NCBI GenBank assembly: GCA_900769175.1
Contig: CAAGFP010000016.1
Coordinates: 1 to 12,823 of the forward strand
Source: Lachnospiraceae bacterium
Lineage (GTDB): Bacteria; Bacillota; Clostridia; Lachnospirales; Lachnospiraceae
DNA length: 12,823 nt
Direction: 5' to 3'
The number at the start of each line of letters is the position of its first letter. Position 1 is the stretch's first letter. The notes under the pieces were generated by a model. That model was given only the letters and a program-made list of their open reading frames with translations, ran no database searches and was not told the DNA's origin. The translations under genes were made by a program, and so were the position numbers. Shown here in pieces: positions 1 through 6,473 of this stretch.

Positions 1-27
1 ACGTGGGTTCGATTCCCATCACCTGCT
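1..27 (+). tRNA. tRNA-Gly(UCC), 3' end only
   Basis: This is the 3' part of a tRNA cut by the window edge. The T arm is visible: a 5-bp stem (3-7 with 15-19) around the loop TTCGATT at 8-14. The acceptor 3' strand follows at 20-26 (CACCTGC) and then a U discriminator at 27. CCA is not encoded. A U73 discriminator is typical of bacterial tRNA-Gly, and the T arm plus acceptor closely match my memory of the Firmicutes tRNA-Gly(UCC). The anticodon lies outside the window, so the isoacceptor is inferred. Confidence 0.8.
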
Positions 28-71
28 TAAAAAAATAACCTCAGATGGAATCTGAGGTTATTTTTTTAAGC
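25..71 (+). terminator. Perfect 21-bp hairpin terminator after the tRNA
   Basis: Positions 25-45 and 51-71 are perfect reverse complements around the 5-nt loop TGGAA (46-50). The A-tract on the left arm and the T-tract at 61-67 make it an intrinsic terminator readable in both directions. The left arm begins inside the tRNA acceptor end (25-28), so the last tRNA bases are also copied, inverted, at 68-71. Confidence 0.85.
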
Positions 72-73
72 AA

Positions 74-108
74 GGCGAGACCTCGAACCCAGTGGGTTCG
101 GTCTCGCC
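74..108. repeat. GC-rich hairpin with T-arm-like sequence
   Basis: A 9-bp outer stem (74-82 with 100-108) and a 6-bp inner stem (85-90 with 94-99) are separated by a 2-nt bulge (TC, 83-84), with loop AGT. The stretch GTGGGTTCG at 92-100 is identical to tRNA positions 3-11. Its GC content is far above the AT-rich genes that follow. Confidence 0.6.
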
Positions 109-205
109 TCCGGCTCGGTCGGCTCGCAGCATGTGGTCCCCCGGACCACGCTCTCTCGCCTCCGGCTCGGTCGGTTCGCAGCATGTGGTCCCCCGGACCA
201 CGCTC
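102..205. repeat. Two tandem 52-bp GC-rich repeat units
   Basis: Units 102-153 and 154-205 are identical except for one base (C123 versus T175). Each unit contains a 7-bp hairpin, GTGGTCC/GGACCAC around CCC (133-149 and 185-201). There is no unique spacer between the units, so this is not a CRISPR array. An open frame runs through it, but the translation is low-complexity and repeat-driven, so I regard it as non-coding. Confidence 0.85.
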
Positions 206-207
206 AC

Positions 208-221
208 CCCATCACCTGCTT
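208..221. repeat. 14-bp copy of the tRNA-Gly 3' end (possible attachment-site remnant)
   Basis: CCCATCACCTGCTT at 208-221 repeats positions 15-28 exactly, 193 bp downstream in direct orientation. Duplicated tRNA 3' ends are the classic scar of integration at a tRNA gene. No integrase gene is visible in the window, so this is a suspected attachment scar only. Confidence 0.55.
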
Positions 222-440
222 GACAAGACTCAAGATAATAAGCAATTCGCTATCATTTGTGCCGTTGGTGGAAAATATTTTAGAATTCAAGAAATAAAAT
301 CGGATGGTTCAGGCGGAAAATATGTTGGTTTAGATTTAAAAGATCCGCATATTCCCGGAACATTCCAAGGAAAAGCCAGAAGAGATGAATGGTTCAGACT
401 AACTCATTTTAGAATGACATATAAGAAAGGAACGGTATAA
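222..440 (+). pseudogene. 5'-truncated reading frame, C-terminal remnant of an unknown protein
   Basis: About 72 codons stay open from the tRNA-like repeat at 208-221 to the stop at 438-440. I see no in-frame ATG/GTG start with a ribosome binding site before the last quarter. Upstream, the frame runs into GC-rich hairpin repeats that do not read as protein. The peptide looks like a genuine protein end, with segments such as FAIICAVGGKYFRIQ and DPHIPGTFQGKARRDEWFRL, rich in aromatic and basic residues. It lies 2 bp before an acidic small gene, the layout of a toxin C-terminal domain followed by immunity genes. I do not recognise the domain. The break coincides with the tRNA-end repeat, suggesting that recombination there removed the 5' part. 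Confidence 0.5.
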
Positions 441-442
441 TT

Positions 443-844
443 ATGGATAATACATTACAACACACAAAGTATTTAGATTTAAATCATCGCTACTACATTG
501 TAATCGCTCTAAATAAGGAAGCTGAAAATAGTTTGTTCGATTACCATTTCTTTGACGATAATGGTGATATTAAAAAAGATTACGAAGGCTTTTGGTTTGA
601 TGAGAGAATGTATTTACTTATGGAAGAATACTTTTTTAACTTTATTGATGTTGAATGTGATTTGTTGATTAATATGTATGAGGAAGAGTTTGTTTTTTCT
701 GATAAACTTCCACAAGTTCTTTCGGTTGTCAATAAAATGATAAAAGAGTGTGATAATAACGAAGTTCTTGAACTGGCAGAGAAACTTCAGAATCTTATCG
801 AAAAAGCTATAAAATTGAACACTGCTGTAGGATTCTGTTTTTAA
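443..844 (+). CDS. Small acidic protein of unknown function (possible immunity protein)
   Basis: This encodes 133 aa, starting at the ATG two bases after the preceding stop, with AGAAAGGAAC upstream as ribosome binding site. The protein is acidic and aromatic-rich (for example EEYFFNFIDVECD), with no signal peptide or membrane segment, so it is probably cytosolic. The C-terminal third looks helical (LELAEKLQNLIEKAIKL). Small acidic proteins encoded right behind a toxin C-terminus are often immunity proteins, and the truncated frame in front would be the partner. That role is inferred from layout only. The gene is AT-rich, unlike the repeats to its left. Its stop overlaps the next start by one base (TAATG), which suggests translational coupling. 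Confidence 0.6.
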   Translation: MDNTLQHTKYLDLNHRYYIVIALNKEAENSLFDYHFFDDNGDIKKDYEGFWFDERMYLLMEEYFFNFIDVECDLLINMYEEEFVFSDKLPQVLSVVNKMIKECDNNEVLELAEKLQNLIEKAIKLNTAVGFCF

Positions 845-1197
845 TGGCTGAGAAAAAGTTTTTTTTCCAAGATTTTCTGCTCGAAGATATGCCAGTTGAT
901 GAGCAGGATTATCCAGATGTAAGAATACAAACTTGCGAAGATTATAAAGAATCATCTGCAAATATAGTAATTTCTTTTGACAAGTTACTTCGAATGAATA
1001 AAAAAGAAGAATGGGATTCGTTGTTTTTTAAAGTAAAAGACAGAATGATATTTATCAAAGACGATGTCCCTATTGAAAATCAAGAAGTAAAGCCTTTTAG
1101 AGATTTTTACTTGGCTGTATATTTCTATACTTTATCTAAATACTGTGAAAAATGTCAGGTGATTTATAATCATCAAGAAAAACAACGATTAAACTAA
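844..1197 (+). CDS. Small hypothetical protein, coupled to the preceding gene
   Basis: This encodes 117 aa, with an ATG that overlaps the previous stop codon by one base (TAATG), so translation is probably coupled and no strong separate ribosome binding site is needed. The N-terminus is acidic (FFFQDFLLEDMPVDEQDYPDV); the middle resembles a small alpha/beta domain (NIVISFDKLLRMNKKEEWDSL). Near the end there is a CxxC-like pair (KYCEKCQV). No membrane segment or signal peptide is visible. I do not recognise the family. It may be a second immunity-type protein or an unrelated passenger. The similar AT-rich base use and the coupling argue that it arrived together with the gene at 443-844. Confidence 0.6.
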   Translation: MAEKKFFFQDFLLEDMPVDEQDYPDVRIQTCEDYKESSANIVISFDKLLRMNKKEEWDSLFFKVKDRMIFIKDDVPIENQEVKPFRDFYLAVYFYTLSKYCEKCQVIYNHQEKQRLN

Positions 1198-1239
1198 TTA
1201 TATTCTTCCATTATGTGCGATAATATGGTATATTGTAAT

Positions 1240-1255
1240 AAACAATCGATTGTTT
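1240..1255. promoter_or_regulatory. 16-bp perfect palindrome in the yjfB leader
   Basis: AAACAATCGATTGTTT is a perfect palindrome ending a few bases before the GGGAG ribosome binding site at 1259-1263. It could be an operator or simply a chance AT-rich palindrome. Upstream, GCGATAAT at 1217-1224 resembles the flagellar sigma factor -10 (GCCGATAA), with only a poor TAAA-like partner about 15 bp before it. A sigma-A TAATAT at 1221-1226 is an equally good reading. Confidence 0.35.
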
Positions 1256-1270
1256 GATGGGAGAAATAAT

Positions 1271-1462
1271 ATGGACATTGCAGGTTTATCTACCGTGCTT
1301 GCGGCTACACAAACACAGGAAGCGGTAGGCGTTAAGGTATTAAAAGATCAATTAGATACTTCAGAAGTGATGGGCAATGCGATGATTGATATGATGAATC
1401 GTTCCATGATGGAATTGTCTGTGAATCCTAATCTTGGCGGGAATATTGATATCAGCGTTTAG
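1271..1462 (+). CDS. YjfB-like putative motility protein
   Basis: This encodes 63 aa. The ATG at 1271 is chosen over the upstream ATG at 1250 because GGGAG at 1259-1263 sits 7 nt before it and because the family characteristically starts MDIAxLS. The sequence MDIAGLSTVLAATQTQEAVG and the ending NPNLGGNIDISV match the short YjfB family found in flagellated Bacilli and Clostridia, annotated as putative motility proteins. The biochemical role is unknown. The product is a soluble, probably helical peptide with a methionine-rich centre (MGNAMIDMMNRSMMEL). It stands alone between the accessory block and the next operon. Its presence suggests a motile host. Confidence 0.8.
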   Translation: MDIAGLSTVLAATQTQEAVGVKVLKDQLDTSEVMGNAMIDMMNRSMMELSVNPNLGGNIDISV

Positions 1463-1652
1463 CCGGGAATATATAATGATGAAGATTTCTCTGAAATATG
1501 TTTTGATTTATCATTTTGATAAGTATGATAAGAGAAAAATCATTAACAGAGAAATTCGGTATGAGAATATACATATTAGGAGAATATAATAGCTATGCTT
1601 TGTGATTCTGTATGGAAACATAAAGAATAGCTATTTTATATATGGAGAAAAA
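1463..1652 (+). promoter_or_regulatory. Leader and probable promoter of the YunG-like/thiDE gene series
   Basis: This 190-bp gap holds a clear TATAAT at 1585-1590. No good -35 lies at 17 bp (TGAGAA at 1562-1567), so the promoter is weak or activator-dependent if it is real. A short hairpin TTATCA-TTT-TGATAA lies at 1508-1522. No TPP riboswitch motif is recognisable here, although thiamine genes lie further along the same strand. Confidence 0.4.
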
Positions 1653-2120
1653 ATGAGTAAATATAACTTCTGGGGATGGGAACATGCAAATGATGTATGC
1701 GCTTTGACGGATGAATTCGGACCGATTAAGACTCCGACGGATTTGTATGATGCCCTTTCCGAAATCTGGTGTGCAAATACCTGCGCTCTGCGTATGAGAG
1801 CGAATTGGACGAAAGAGAATAAGACACTTGGGCAATGCTCTATTACGGCATTTCTTGCTCAGGATATTTTCGGCGGTGAGGTGTACGGAATTTTACGGGA
1901 CGGCGGAAATTATCATTGTTATAATGTGGTCGGAGATACGAAATTCGACTTGACAAGTGAGCAGTTTAACGGAGAAATACTTGATTATGAGGATAATCCT
2001 TTGCAAATCCGTGAAGTGCATTTTTCAAAAGAAGAGAAGCGGTTGCGTTATGAATATATCAAAGGAGAACTGCTTGGATATACTACAAAAAACATGAAAG
2101 AAAAAGGGGAACAGCAATAA
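1653..2120 (+). CDS. YunG-like family protein
   Basis: This encodes 155 aa. The ATG at 1653 is preferred to the ATG at 1602 because TATGGAGAAAAA puts GGAG directly before it and the extra 17 residues look untranslated. The core pattern GQC62S...H88CYN...D99LTSEQF matches what I recall of YunG-type proteins. The Cys-His-Asp order is reminiscent of papain- or transglutaminase-fold enzymes, but catalysis is inference. There is no signal peptide or membrane segment, so the protein is presumably cytosolic. Its stop overlaps the start of the membrane-protein gene by one base (TAATG), so the two products are probably made together and may act together. Confidence 0.6.
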   Translation: MSKYNFWGWEHANDVCALTDEFGPIKTPTDLYDALSEIWCANTCALRMRANWTKENKTLGQCSITAFLAQDIFGGEVYGILRDGGNYHCYNVVGDTKFDLTSEQFNGEILDYEDNPLQIREVHFSKEEKRLRYEYIKGELLGYTTKNMKEKGEQQ

Positions 2121-3004
2121 TGGAGAATAACATGAATGAAAAAACAGAAGTAAAAGCAGAAGTAAAAGCAGATGTACAAACAGAAGTAAAAACAGATATA
2201 CAAACTGAAGTAAAAAAACCAATAAGAAAAAAGAATAATGTCCTATTTGCAGTCGGCGGTCTGTCCGTTATCAATATTTTGACCTGCATAATATTTGGAA
2301 TCATATTATTAATTGCAATGGTTCAATATTTTACTCATGTACAGGGGCTTTCGATATCAATCGCATATTACATCACACATATTGTGTCTTTGCTTTTGTT
2401 TGGATTAAGCTGGCTGTTTATGATAATCGGAGGTTTTAGCAGAAAACATGGTTTTTGTCTTGCAGGAACCATTGTTCTGGGAGGTAATTTTCTGATTTCC
2501 AGACTTACGAATTTTTTCATCGATTTATTCATCACTATGGATGTTGCGCGTTCACAGGGCGGTATCATGCGGATTGGACGCATGGTGTTGAATAGCAAAA
2601 TGATTCAGAGGGAAACGGATTTGATTCCGGCAATCTTTATTTCGTTGTTTTTCGTTGCAGCTATCATTATTCTGATTGTAAGATGTACACCGGCAAGAGG
2701 AAAAGCATTGAAGATTGTTGGTTTGATTTTTGCCGTATTGACTTCAATAGGCTGGGGAATTGCCGGAATCGCTGATATTGTGTTGATGAATATTACAAAG
2801 GGTGTAATGTTAGGTTTGATGACCCGAGAACCGTATTTAGCTTGTTTTTATAAATTTTTTCCAAATATTGCCAATGTGAGAGGTACCGGTGCAATTATGA
2901 TGGAGCCCTTGTTTTTCATCATTTTAGATGTTCAAATATTGATTACATTATCGGTTCTTTTGATTTCGGCGATGGCTTCAATCCCTACAAAGAAAGAAAA
3001 CTAA
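2120..3004 (+). CDS. Six-helix membrane protein with a repetitive charged N-terminus
   Basis: This encodes 294 aa. The N-terminal 40 residues are charged and repetitive (six TEVK-like tetrads, residues 9-32) and end in KKPIRKKNN, which by the positive-inside rule puts them in the cytosol. About six hydrophobic segments follow, near residues 41-68, 79-105, 108-128, 168-188, 196-222 and 262-288. The start is uncertain: ATG 2120 overlaps the previous stop and has AAAGGGGAAC upstream, while ATG 2132 has GGAG 6 nt before it. I do not recognise the family and see no transporter signature. The one-base overlap with the YunG-like gene suggests functional coupling; thiD follows 22 bp downstream, so cotranscription with thiamine genes is likely. 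Confidence 0.65.
   Translation: MENNMNEKTEVKAEVKADVQTEVKTDIQTEVKKPIRKKNNVLFAVGGLSVINILTCIIFGIILLIAMVQYFTHVQGLSISIAYYITHIVSLLLFGLSWLFMIIGGFSRKHGFCLAGTIVLGGNFLISRLTNFFIDLFITMDVARSQGGIMRIGRMVLNSKMIQRETDLIPAIFISLFFVAAIIILIVRCTPARGKALKIVGLIFAVLTSIGWGIAGIADIVLMNITKGVMLGLMTREPYLACFYKFFPNIANVRGTGAIMMEPLFFIILDVQILITLSVLLISAMASIPTKKEN
2144..2215 (+). repeat. Six 12-bp in-frame tandem units
   Basis: Six consecutive 12-bp units of the form ACAGAAGTAAAA (with GATGTACAA-type variants) encode TEVK, AEVK, ADVQ, TEVK, TDIQ and TEVK. Because 12 is a multiple of three, slippage would change length without breaking the frame. Confidence 0.85.
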
Positions 3005-3026
3005 AATAATCGCGAGGTAACAAAGA

Positions 3027-3806
3027 ATGAAGACGGCTTTATCAATTGCCGGAAGTGACTGCAGCGGCGGTGCGGGAATTCAGGCAGATTTAAAAACAAT
3101 GACCGTAAACGGAGTTTATGCAATGAGCGCTATTACCGCATTGACAGCACAGAATACAACGGGTGTGAGCGGAATTATGGAAGTGACACCCGAGTTTTTA
3201 ACTCTCCAGTTGGATGCGGTCTTTAATGATATTTATCCGGATGCGGTTAAAACAGGGATGCTTTCTTCTGCTGCACTGATTCAGGTCATTTCTTCCAAAT
3301 TAAAGGAATACCATGCGAAAAATATCGTGGTGGACCCGGTTATGGTTGCAACAAGCGGAGCAAAACTGATTTCCGATGAAGCGATAGAAGCATTAAAGAC
3401 GTTGCTTTTGCCGATTGCAACAGTCATTACGCCGAATATTCCGGAGGCATCTGTCCTTACCGGAATGGAACTGAAATCGGAAACCGATATGGAAGAGGCC
3501 GCAAAACAGATTTATGAAACCTATCATTGCAATGTTTTGTTAAAAGGCGGACATCAGATTAATGATGCCAATGACCTGCTCTTTGATGGGACGGCTACCT
3601 GGTTTTATGGAAAGAGAATCAATAATCCGAATACACACGGAACGGGATGCACGCTATCCAGTGCAATTGCTGCAAATCTTGCGAAAGGAAAAAGTTTACC
3701 GGAAGCGGTTTTATGTGCAAAAGAATATATTTCCGGTGCACTTGCTGACGGGCTTGATTTAGGGAAAGGCTCGGGGCCTATGAATCATGCATTTATGATA
3801 AAATAG
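3027..3806 (+). CDS. thiD: Hydroxymethylpyrimidine (phosphate) kinase ThiD
   Basis: ThiD phosphorylates HMP to HMP-P and HMP-P to HMP-PP, the pyrimidine half of thiamine, in the cytosol. The 259 aa match the usual length. The ribokinase-fold signatures are all present: SIAGSDCSGGAGIQADLKT near the N-terminus (substrate and glycine-rich region), VVDPVMVATSGAKLI in the middle, and NTHGTGCTLSSA with HGTGC at residues 204-208 forming the anion hole. The ATG at 3027 has GAGG at 3014-3017. It follows the membrane-protein gene by 22 bp and precedes thiE by 121 bp, so it probably shares a transcript with both. No thiazole kinase gene (thiM), often found between these two, is present. Confidence 0.95.
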   Translation: MKTALSIAGSDCSGGAGIQADLKTMTVNGVYAMSAITALTAQNTTGVSGIMEVTPEFLTLQLDAVFNDIYPDAVKTGMLSSAALIQVISSKLKEYHAKNIVVDPVMVATSGAKLISDEAIEALKTLLLPIATVITPNIPEASVLTGMELKSETDMEEAAKQIYETYHCNVLLKGGHQINDANDLLFDGTATWFYGKRINNPNTHGTGCTLSSAIAANLAKGKSLPEAVLCAKEYISGALADGLDLGKGSGPMNHAFMIK

Positions 3807-3927
3807 TCGAATCGACGCGGACAATCATTTCTTCAAACAATGTCCCCGATGCGCTCGGTTATTGATTGTAAAATGAAGAAGGGTTGTCCAATTGTTTTAT
3901 CTTTGGAAATGGATTTAACGAGAGAAT
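3807..3927 (+). promoter_or_regulatory. Structured thiD-thiE spacer
   Basis: This 121-bp gap is long for genes in one pathway. ACAATCA (3821-3827) can pair with TGATTGT (3863-3869) around a small inner stem CCGA/TCGG (3846-3858). A second GGACAA/TTGTCC pairing is possible. No U-tract follows, so it is not a standard terminator. It could be a folded leader or just spacer. Nothing here resembles the TPP riboswitch core. Confidence 0.3.
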
Positions 3928-4605
3928 ATGAAAAAAGAAACTTTACTTTTATATGCAATTACAGACAGGGCATGGCTGAAATCCGATACACTTGCCCATC
4001 AGGTGGAAGAGGCAATCAAAGGTGGAATTACGATTCTTCAGCTTCGTGAGAAGAATCTGTCGCCGGATGAATTTCGTAAAGAGGCGATTGAGATTAAAAA
4101 AATCTGCCATGCGCACGGAATTCCTCTTATCATTAATGACAACGTATCCCTTGCAAAAGAAATTGATGCAGACGGCGTTCATGTAGGGCAATCCGATTTG
4201 GAAGCCGGAAAAGTCAGAGAAATTTTAGGACCGGATAAAATAATCGGAGTGACGGCGAAAACCATCGAACAGGCGCTTGCCGCAGAGGCTGCCGGGGCCG
4301 ATTACATCGGAAGCGGCGCAGTCTTTCCGACTGCAACCAAAAAAGATGCAAAACCGATGGACAAGGAATTGTTAAAAGAAATCGTCCGCTGCGTTTCCAT
4401 TCCCGTGGTCGCGATTGGCGGAATCGATGAAACGAATGCTTCATACCTTGCAGGGACGCAGATTGCCGGAATTGCTGTCGTAAGCGGAATTTTCTCAAAA
4501 AAGGATATCTGTCTTGCGGCAAAGAACTTAAAAGCAATTGCCCAATCGATTGTCAAAAACGAATCAGGTTTCTTCGGGGAATCGGCTCCTTATTTGATCA
4601 GATAG
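3928..4605 (+). CDS. thiE: Thiamine phosphate synthase ThiE
   Basis: ThiE condenses HMP-PP with thiazole phosphate (HET-P) to thiamine phosphate, releasing pyrophosphate. The 225-aa TIM-barrel protein shows the family blocks in order: LLLYAITDR at the start, GITILQLREKNLS (pyrophosphate-binding Q-x-R-x-K region), PLIINDNVSLAKEIDADGVH, VGQSDL, GADYIGSGAVFPTATK and PVVAIGGI (phosphate site). The ATG at 3928 follows AACGAGAGAAT, a modest ribosome binding site. The C-terminal tail after ACLAAKNL-type helix end (last ~14 residues, GFFGESAPYLIR) looks slightly longer than usual and lies in the 16-bp overlap with the convergent glycosyltransferase gene. Together with thiD it supplies the end of the pathway. 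Confidence 0.94.
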   Translation: MKKETLLLYAITDRAWLKSDTLAHQVEEAIKGGITILQLREKNLSPDEFRKEAIEIKKICHAHGIPLIINDNVSLAKEIDADGVHVGQSDLEAGKVREILGPDKIIGVTAKTIEQALAAEAAGADYIGSGAVFPTATKKDAKPMDKELLKEIVRCVSIPVVAIGGIDETNASYLAGTQIAGIAVVSGIFSKKDICLAAKNLKAIAQSIVKNESGFFGESAPYLIR

Positions 4606-6473
4606 AGCGTCATATATTCGCCTTCGACAATTGTGGTATATGGATATAGATTGAGAATCCAGTTTTTTATGATATCGCTTTCATAAGAGTAGCGATAGAC
4701 TTCGACTTCCTCGTAACGTTTATCCACGGCAATGACGGTCGGGAATTTCTCCGGATGCTTGGCGAAATAATCAAGAAAAACCTGGTTGAAAACCGAAGTT
4801 CCCTGGACGGATGCGGTTGCCGGTTCGGCTTTGGAACATAAGTAAAGAATCGTTTCGCATCCGAAATAAAATAACCGGTCTGTCTCATCTGTATGCTCAG
4901 AAAGTAATTTATAATCGCTTTCATAGGAAGGTGCGTATTCGGATAAAATACGGACTCCTTTGAGCGGCCCGTTTTCGATTCGTGTATAAGGCGCACGTAT
5001 GGTCACGCCGATACAGCCTGTTACACGGACTAAGACAAGCTTGCAAAGTAATAAGGAGCAAAGCAGGGCAGCAAAACAGCAGATAAAGAGCACACGGTTC
5101 ATTTTATCTGAATGACCAAATCGATTGCAATGAGCAGAATCATCTAAATTGCCTGAAATACTTGAATCATCGGGATTTTCCAAAGGATTGACCGAATCGG
5201 TTAATAACTCCCGACTGCCGCCTAAATAAAGGATAAACATAAGAACGGCAGGGAAAAGCCTTGTATATGAGACATTTACGCTCATGTTGGTAAGTAAAAG
5301 AGAAGCAAAGAAGGCTCCTATGGAAGGTAAGATGAAAAACAGAAATCCAAGCTTTTTTGCATCCATGGCGGAATCCGGCTCGGAGGCAGAATTATAAGGA
5401 AGGTCACTTTGGACCTTCTTTTTTTGCCCTGCCGCAAACAGTACAATGGCACCGATTGTTAAATACAGGTAGCGTTCCTGTAGGAAAAACTGGTTTTCAT
5501 CGTTGATAAGACAAAAAAGTCCCATTGCCAGACAAAGACCAACGATTCCAATCGTAAAACTCAAGGATAGAAGATTTATTTCAGTATAATAAGCAGGATT
5601 CTTTTTGGATAACAGCTTCCCAATCAGAACCGAAATTCCGAAGCACAGTCCAAAGATTGCCGCCATAAGCAGTAAATCAGCCAGAAATTCCAGACCAAAA
5701 TCGCCCATTCGTTCTCCAAATCTTCTTGTTTGATGAGATGGATCTGACATCATATAACCGAGATTCTGGAAGAATTCAGCCCGTTTTAAATAGGAAAAAA
5801 GATAGATTAAAAACGCAATGCCAAAGAAGAGAAAGCTACCGCCAAAGGAGAGTATTTCTTTGAGGGAAAGCCGTTTATTTACGAAAAACATCCCAATGAC
5901 ATAGACCGGAAATAAAAGAGCCATGGTCGGATAGTTTAACATCTGAAGAATTAAAAGAAAGCCGGATAAAATAAGGTAGACCGGATTCTTTTGAGTGAAA
6001 TAATAGCGAATCATACAGCAACCGGTCAGAATCAGAATCCAGTAACTCATCAGTTCGAATTCGGGAATGGCAATCCATTTGGCTAAGAAATTAATATGAA
6101 GAAACAAAACCGCAAGGATGCCGGATTTCGGGAAATGTTTTTTTAATGTTGCAGCAAGAAACCAGCCGACAAGCAGGTGAATGAAGGTTCCTGCAATTCT
6201 TAAATATATGACAAGAGATTCCGTTGTATGAAAGATGGAAAGGTAGGCTTTGATGAAAAGAGCAGACAGGTAAGCGCTGAACTGATGCGGCTCCCATAAT
6301 TCGGCTAACATTCTGTCGCCTTTTGCCATTCGATACGACTGGGCAATGGCATATCCCTCATCAATGTCAAAGCTTACAAATATGGTTTTGATCATTGCAA
6401 GGAGGGATAAAAGAATGATTCCCGAAAGGATAAACAAATAACAAATGGATTGTTTCTTTCGTTTGGTTGTCAT
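4590..6473 (-). CDS. GT-C-type multi-pass membrane glycosyltransferase (ArnT/PMT-like)
   Basis: This encodes 627 aa with about 11-13 hydrophobic segments. After the first helix the outside loop carries FDIDEGYAIAQSYRMAKGD, with Asp38-Glu39 as the acidic pair typical of GT-C enzymes that use polyprenyl-phosphate sugars (ArnT, PMT and relatives); EPHQFSAY follows, as in that group. A hydrophilic insertion lies near residues 350-370 and another near 420-455. The last ~140 residues are predicted extracellular and lack long hydrophobic stretches. The start is secure: AGGAGG at 6480-6485 lies 6 nt from the ATG. The likely role is transfer of a sugar to a cell-surface polymer or lipid; donor and acceptor cannot be read. 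It is a single-gene unit convergent with thiE. Confidence 0.75.
   Translation of the reverse strand: MTTKRKKQSICYLFILSGIILLSLLAMIKTIFVSFDIDEGYAIAQSYRMAKGDRMLAELWEPHQFSAYLSALFIKAYLSIFHTTESLVIYLRIAGTFIHLLVGWFLAATLKKHFPKSGILAVLFLHINFLAKWIAIPEFELMSYWILILTGCCMIRYYFTQKNPVYLILSGFLLILQMLNYPTMALLFPVYVIGMFFVNKRLSLKEILSFGGSFLFFGIAFLIYLFSYLKRAEFFQNLGYMMSDPSHQTRRFGERMGDFGLEFLADLLLMAAIFGLCFGISVLIGKLLSKKNPAYYTEINLLSLSFTIGIVGLCLAMGLFCLINDENQFFLQERYLYLTIGAIVLFAAGQKKKVQSDLPYNSASEPDSAMDAKKLGFLFFILPSIGAFFASLLLTNMSVNVSYTRLFPAVLMFILYLGGSRELLTDSVNPLENPDDSSISGNLDDSAHCNRFGHSDKMNRVLFICCFAALLCSLLLCKLVLVRVTGCIGVTIRAPYTRIENGPLKGVRILSEYAPSYESDYKLLSEHTDETDRLFYFGCETILYLCSKAEPATASVQGTSVFNQVFLDYFAKHPEKFPTVIAVDKRYEEVEVYRYSYESDIIKNWILNLYPYTTIVEGEYMTLYLIK

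Noticed and set aside
102..205. CRISPR-like array
   Set aside because: The units are contiguous with no unique spacers and no cas genes are present.
45..221. Open frame through the terminator and 52-bp repeats joined to the 222-440 fragment
   Set aside because: The translation over this part is an arginine/serine/proline-rich by-product of GC-rich repeats, and the ATG at 45 lies inside the terminator hairpin without a ribosome binding site.
614..961. 115-codon open frame on the minus strand
   Set aside because: It lies opposite the two coupled plus-strand genes; its composition mirrors their AT-rich codons and it lacks a ribosome binding site.
2025..2304. Minus-strand open frames rich in Leu/Phe and Thr-Ser-Val repeats
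   Set aside because: They are the antisense of the 12-bp repeat array and adjoining hydrophobic codons.
1463..3927. TPP riboswitch controlling thiD/thiE
   Set aside because: No CUGAGA-type or other core motif of the thi box was found in the gaps before the operon, before thiD or before thiE.
3840..4049. 69-codon plus-strand open frame before thiE
   Set aside because: It overlaps the conserved ThiE start in another frame and resembles no protein.
4214..4537. 107-codon minus-strand open frame inside thiE
   Set aside because: It is antisense to the conserved ThiE core and arginine-rich in a way typical of shadow frames.
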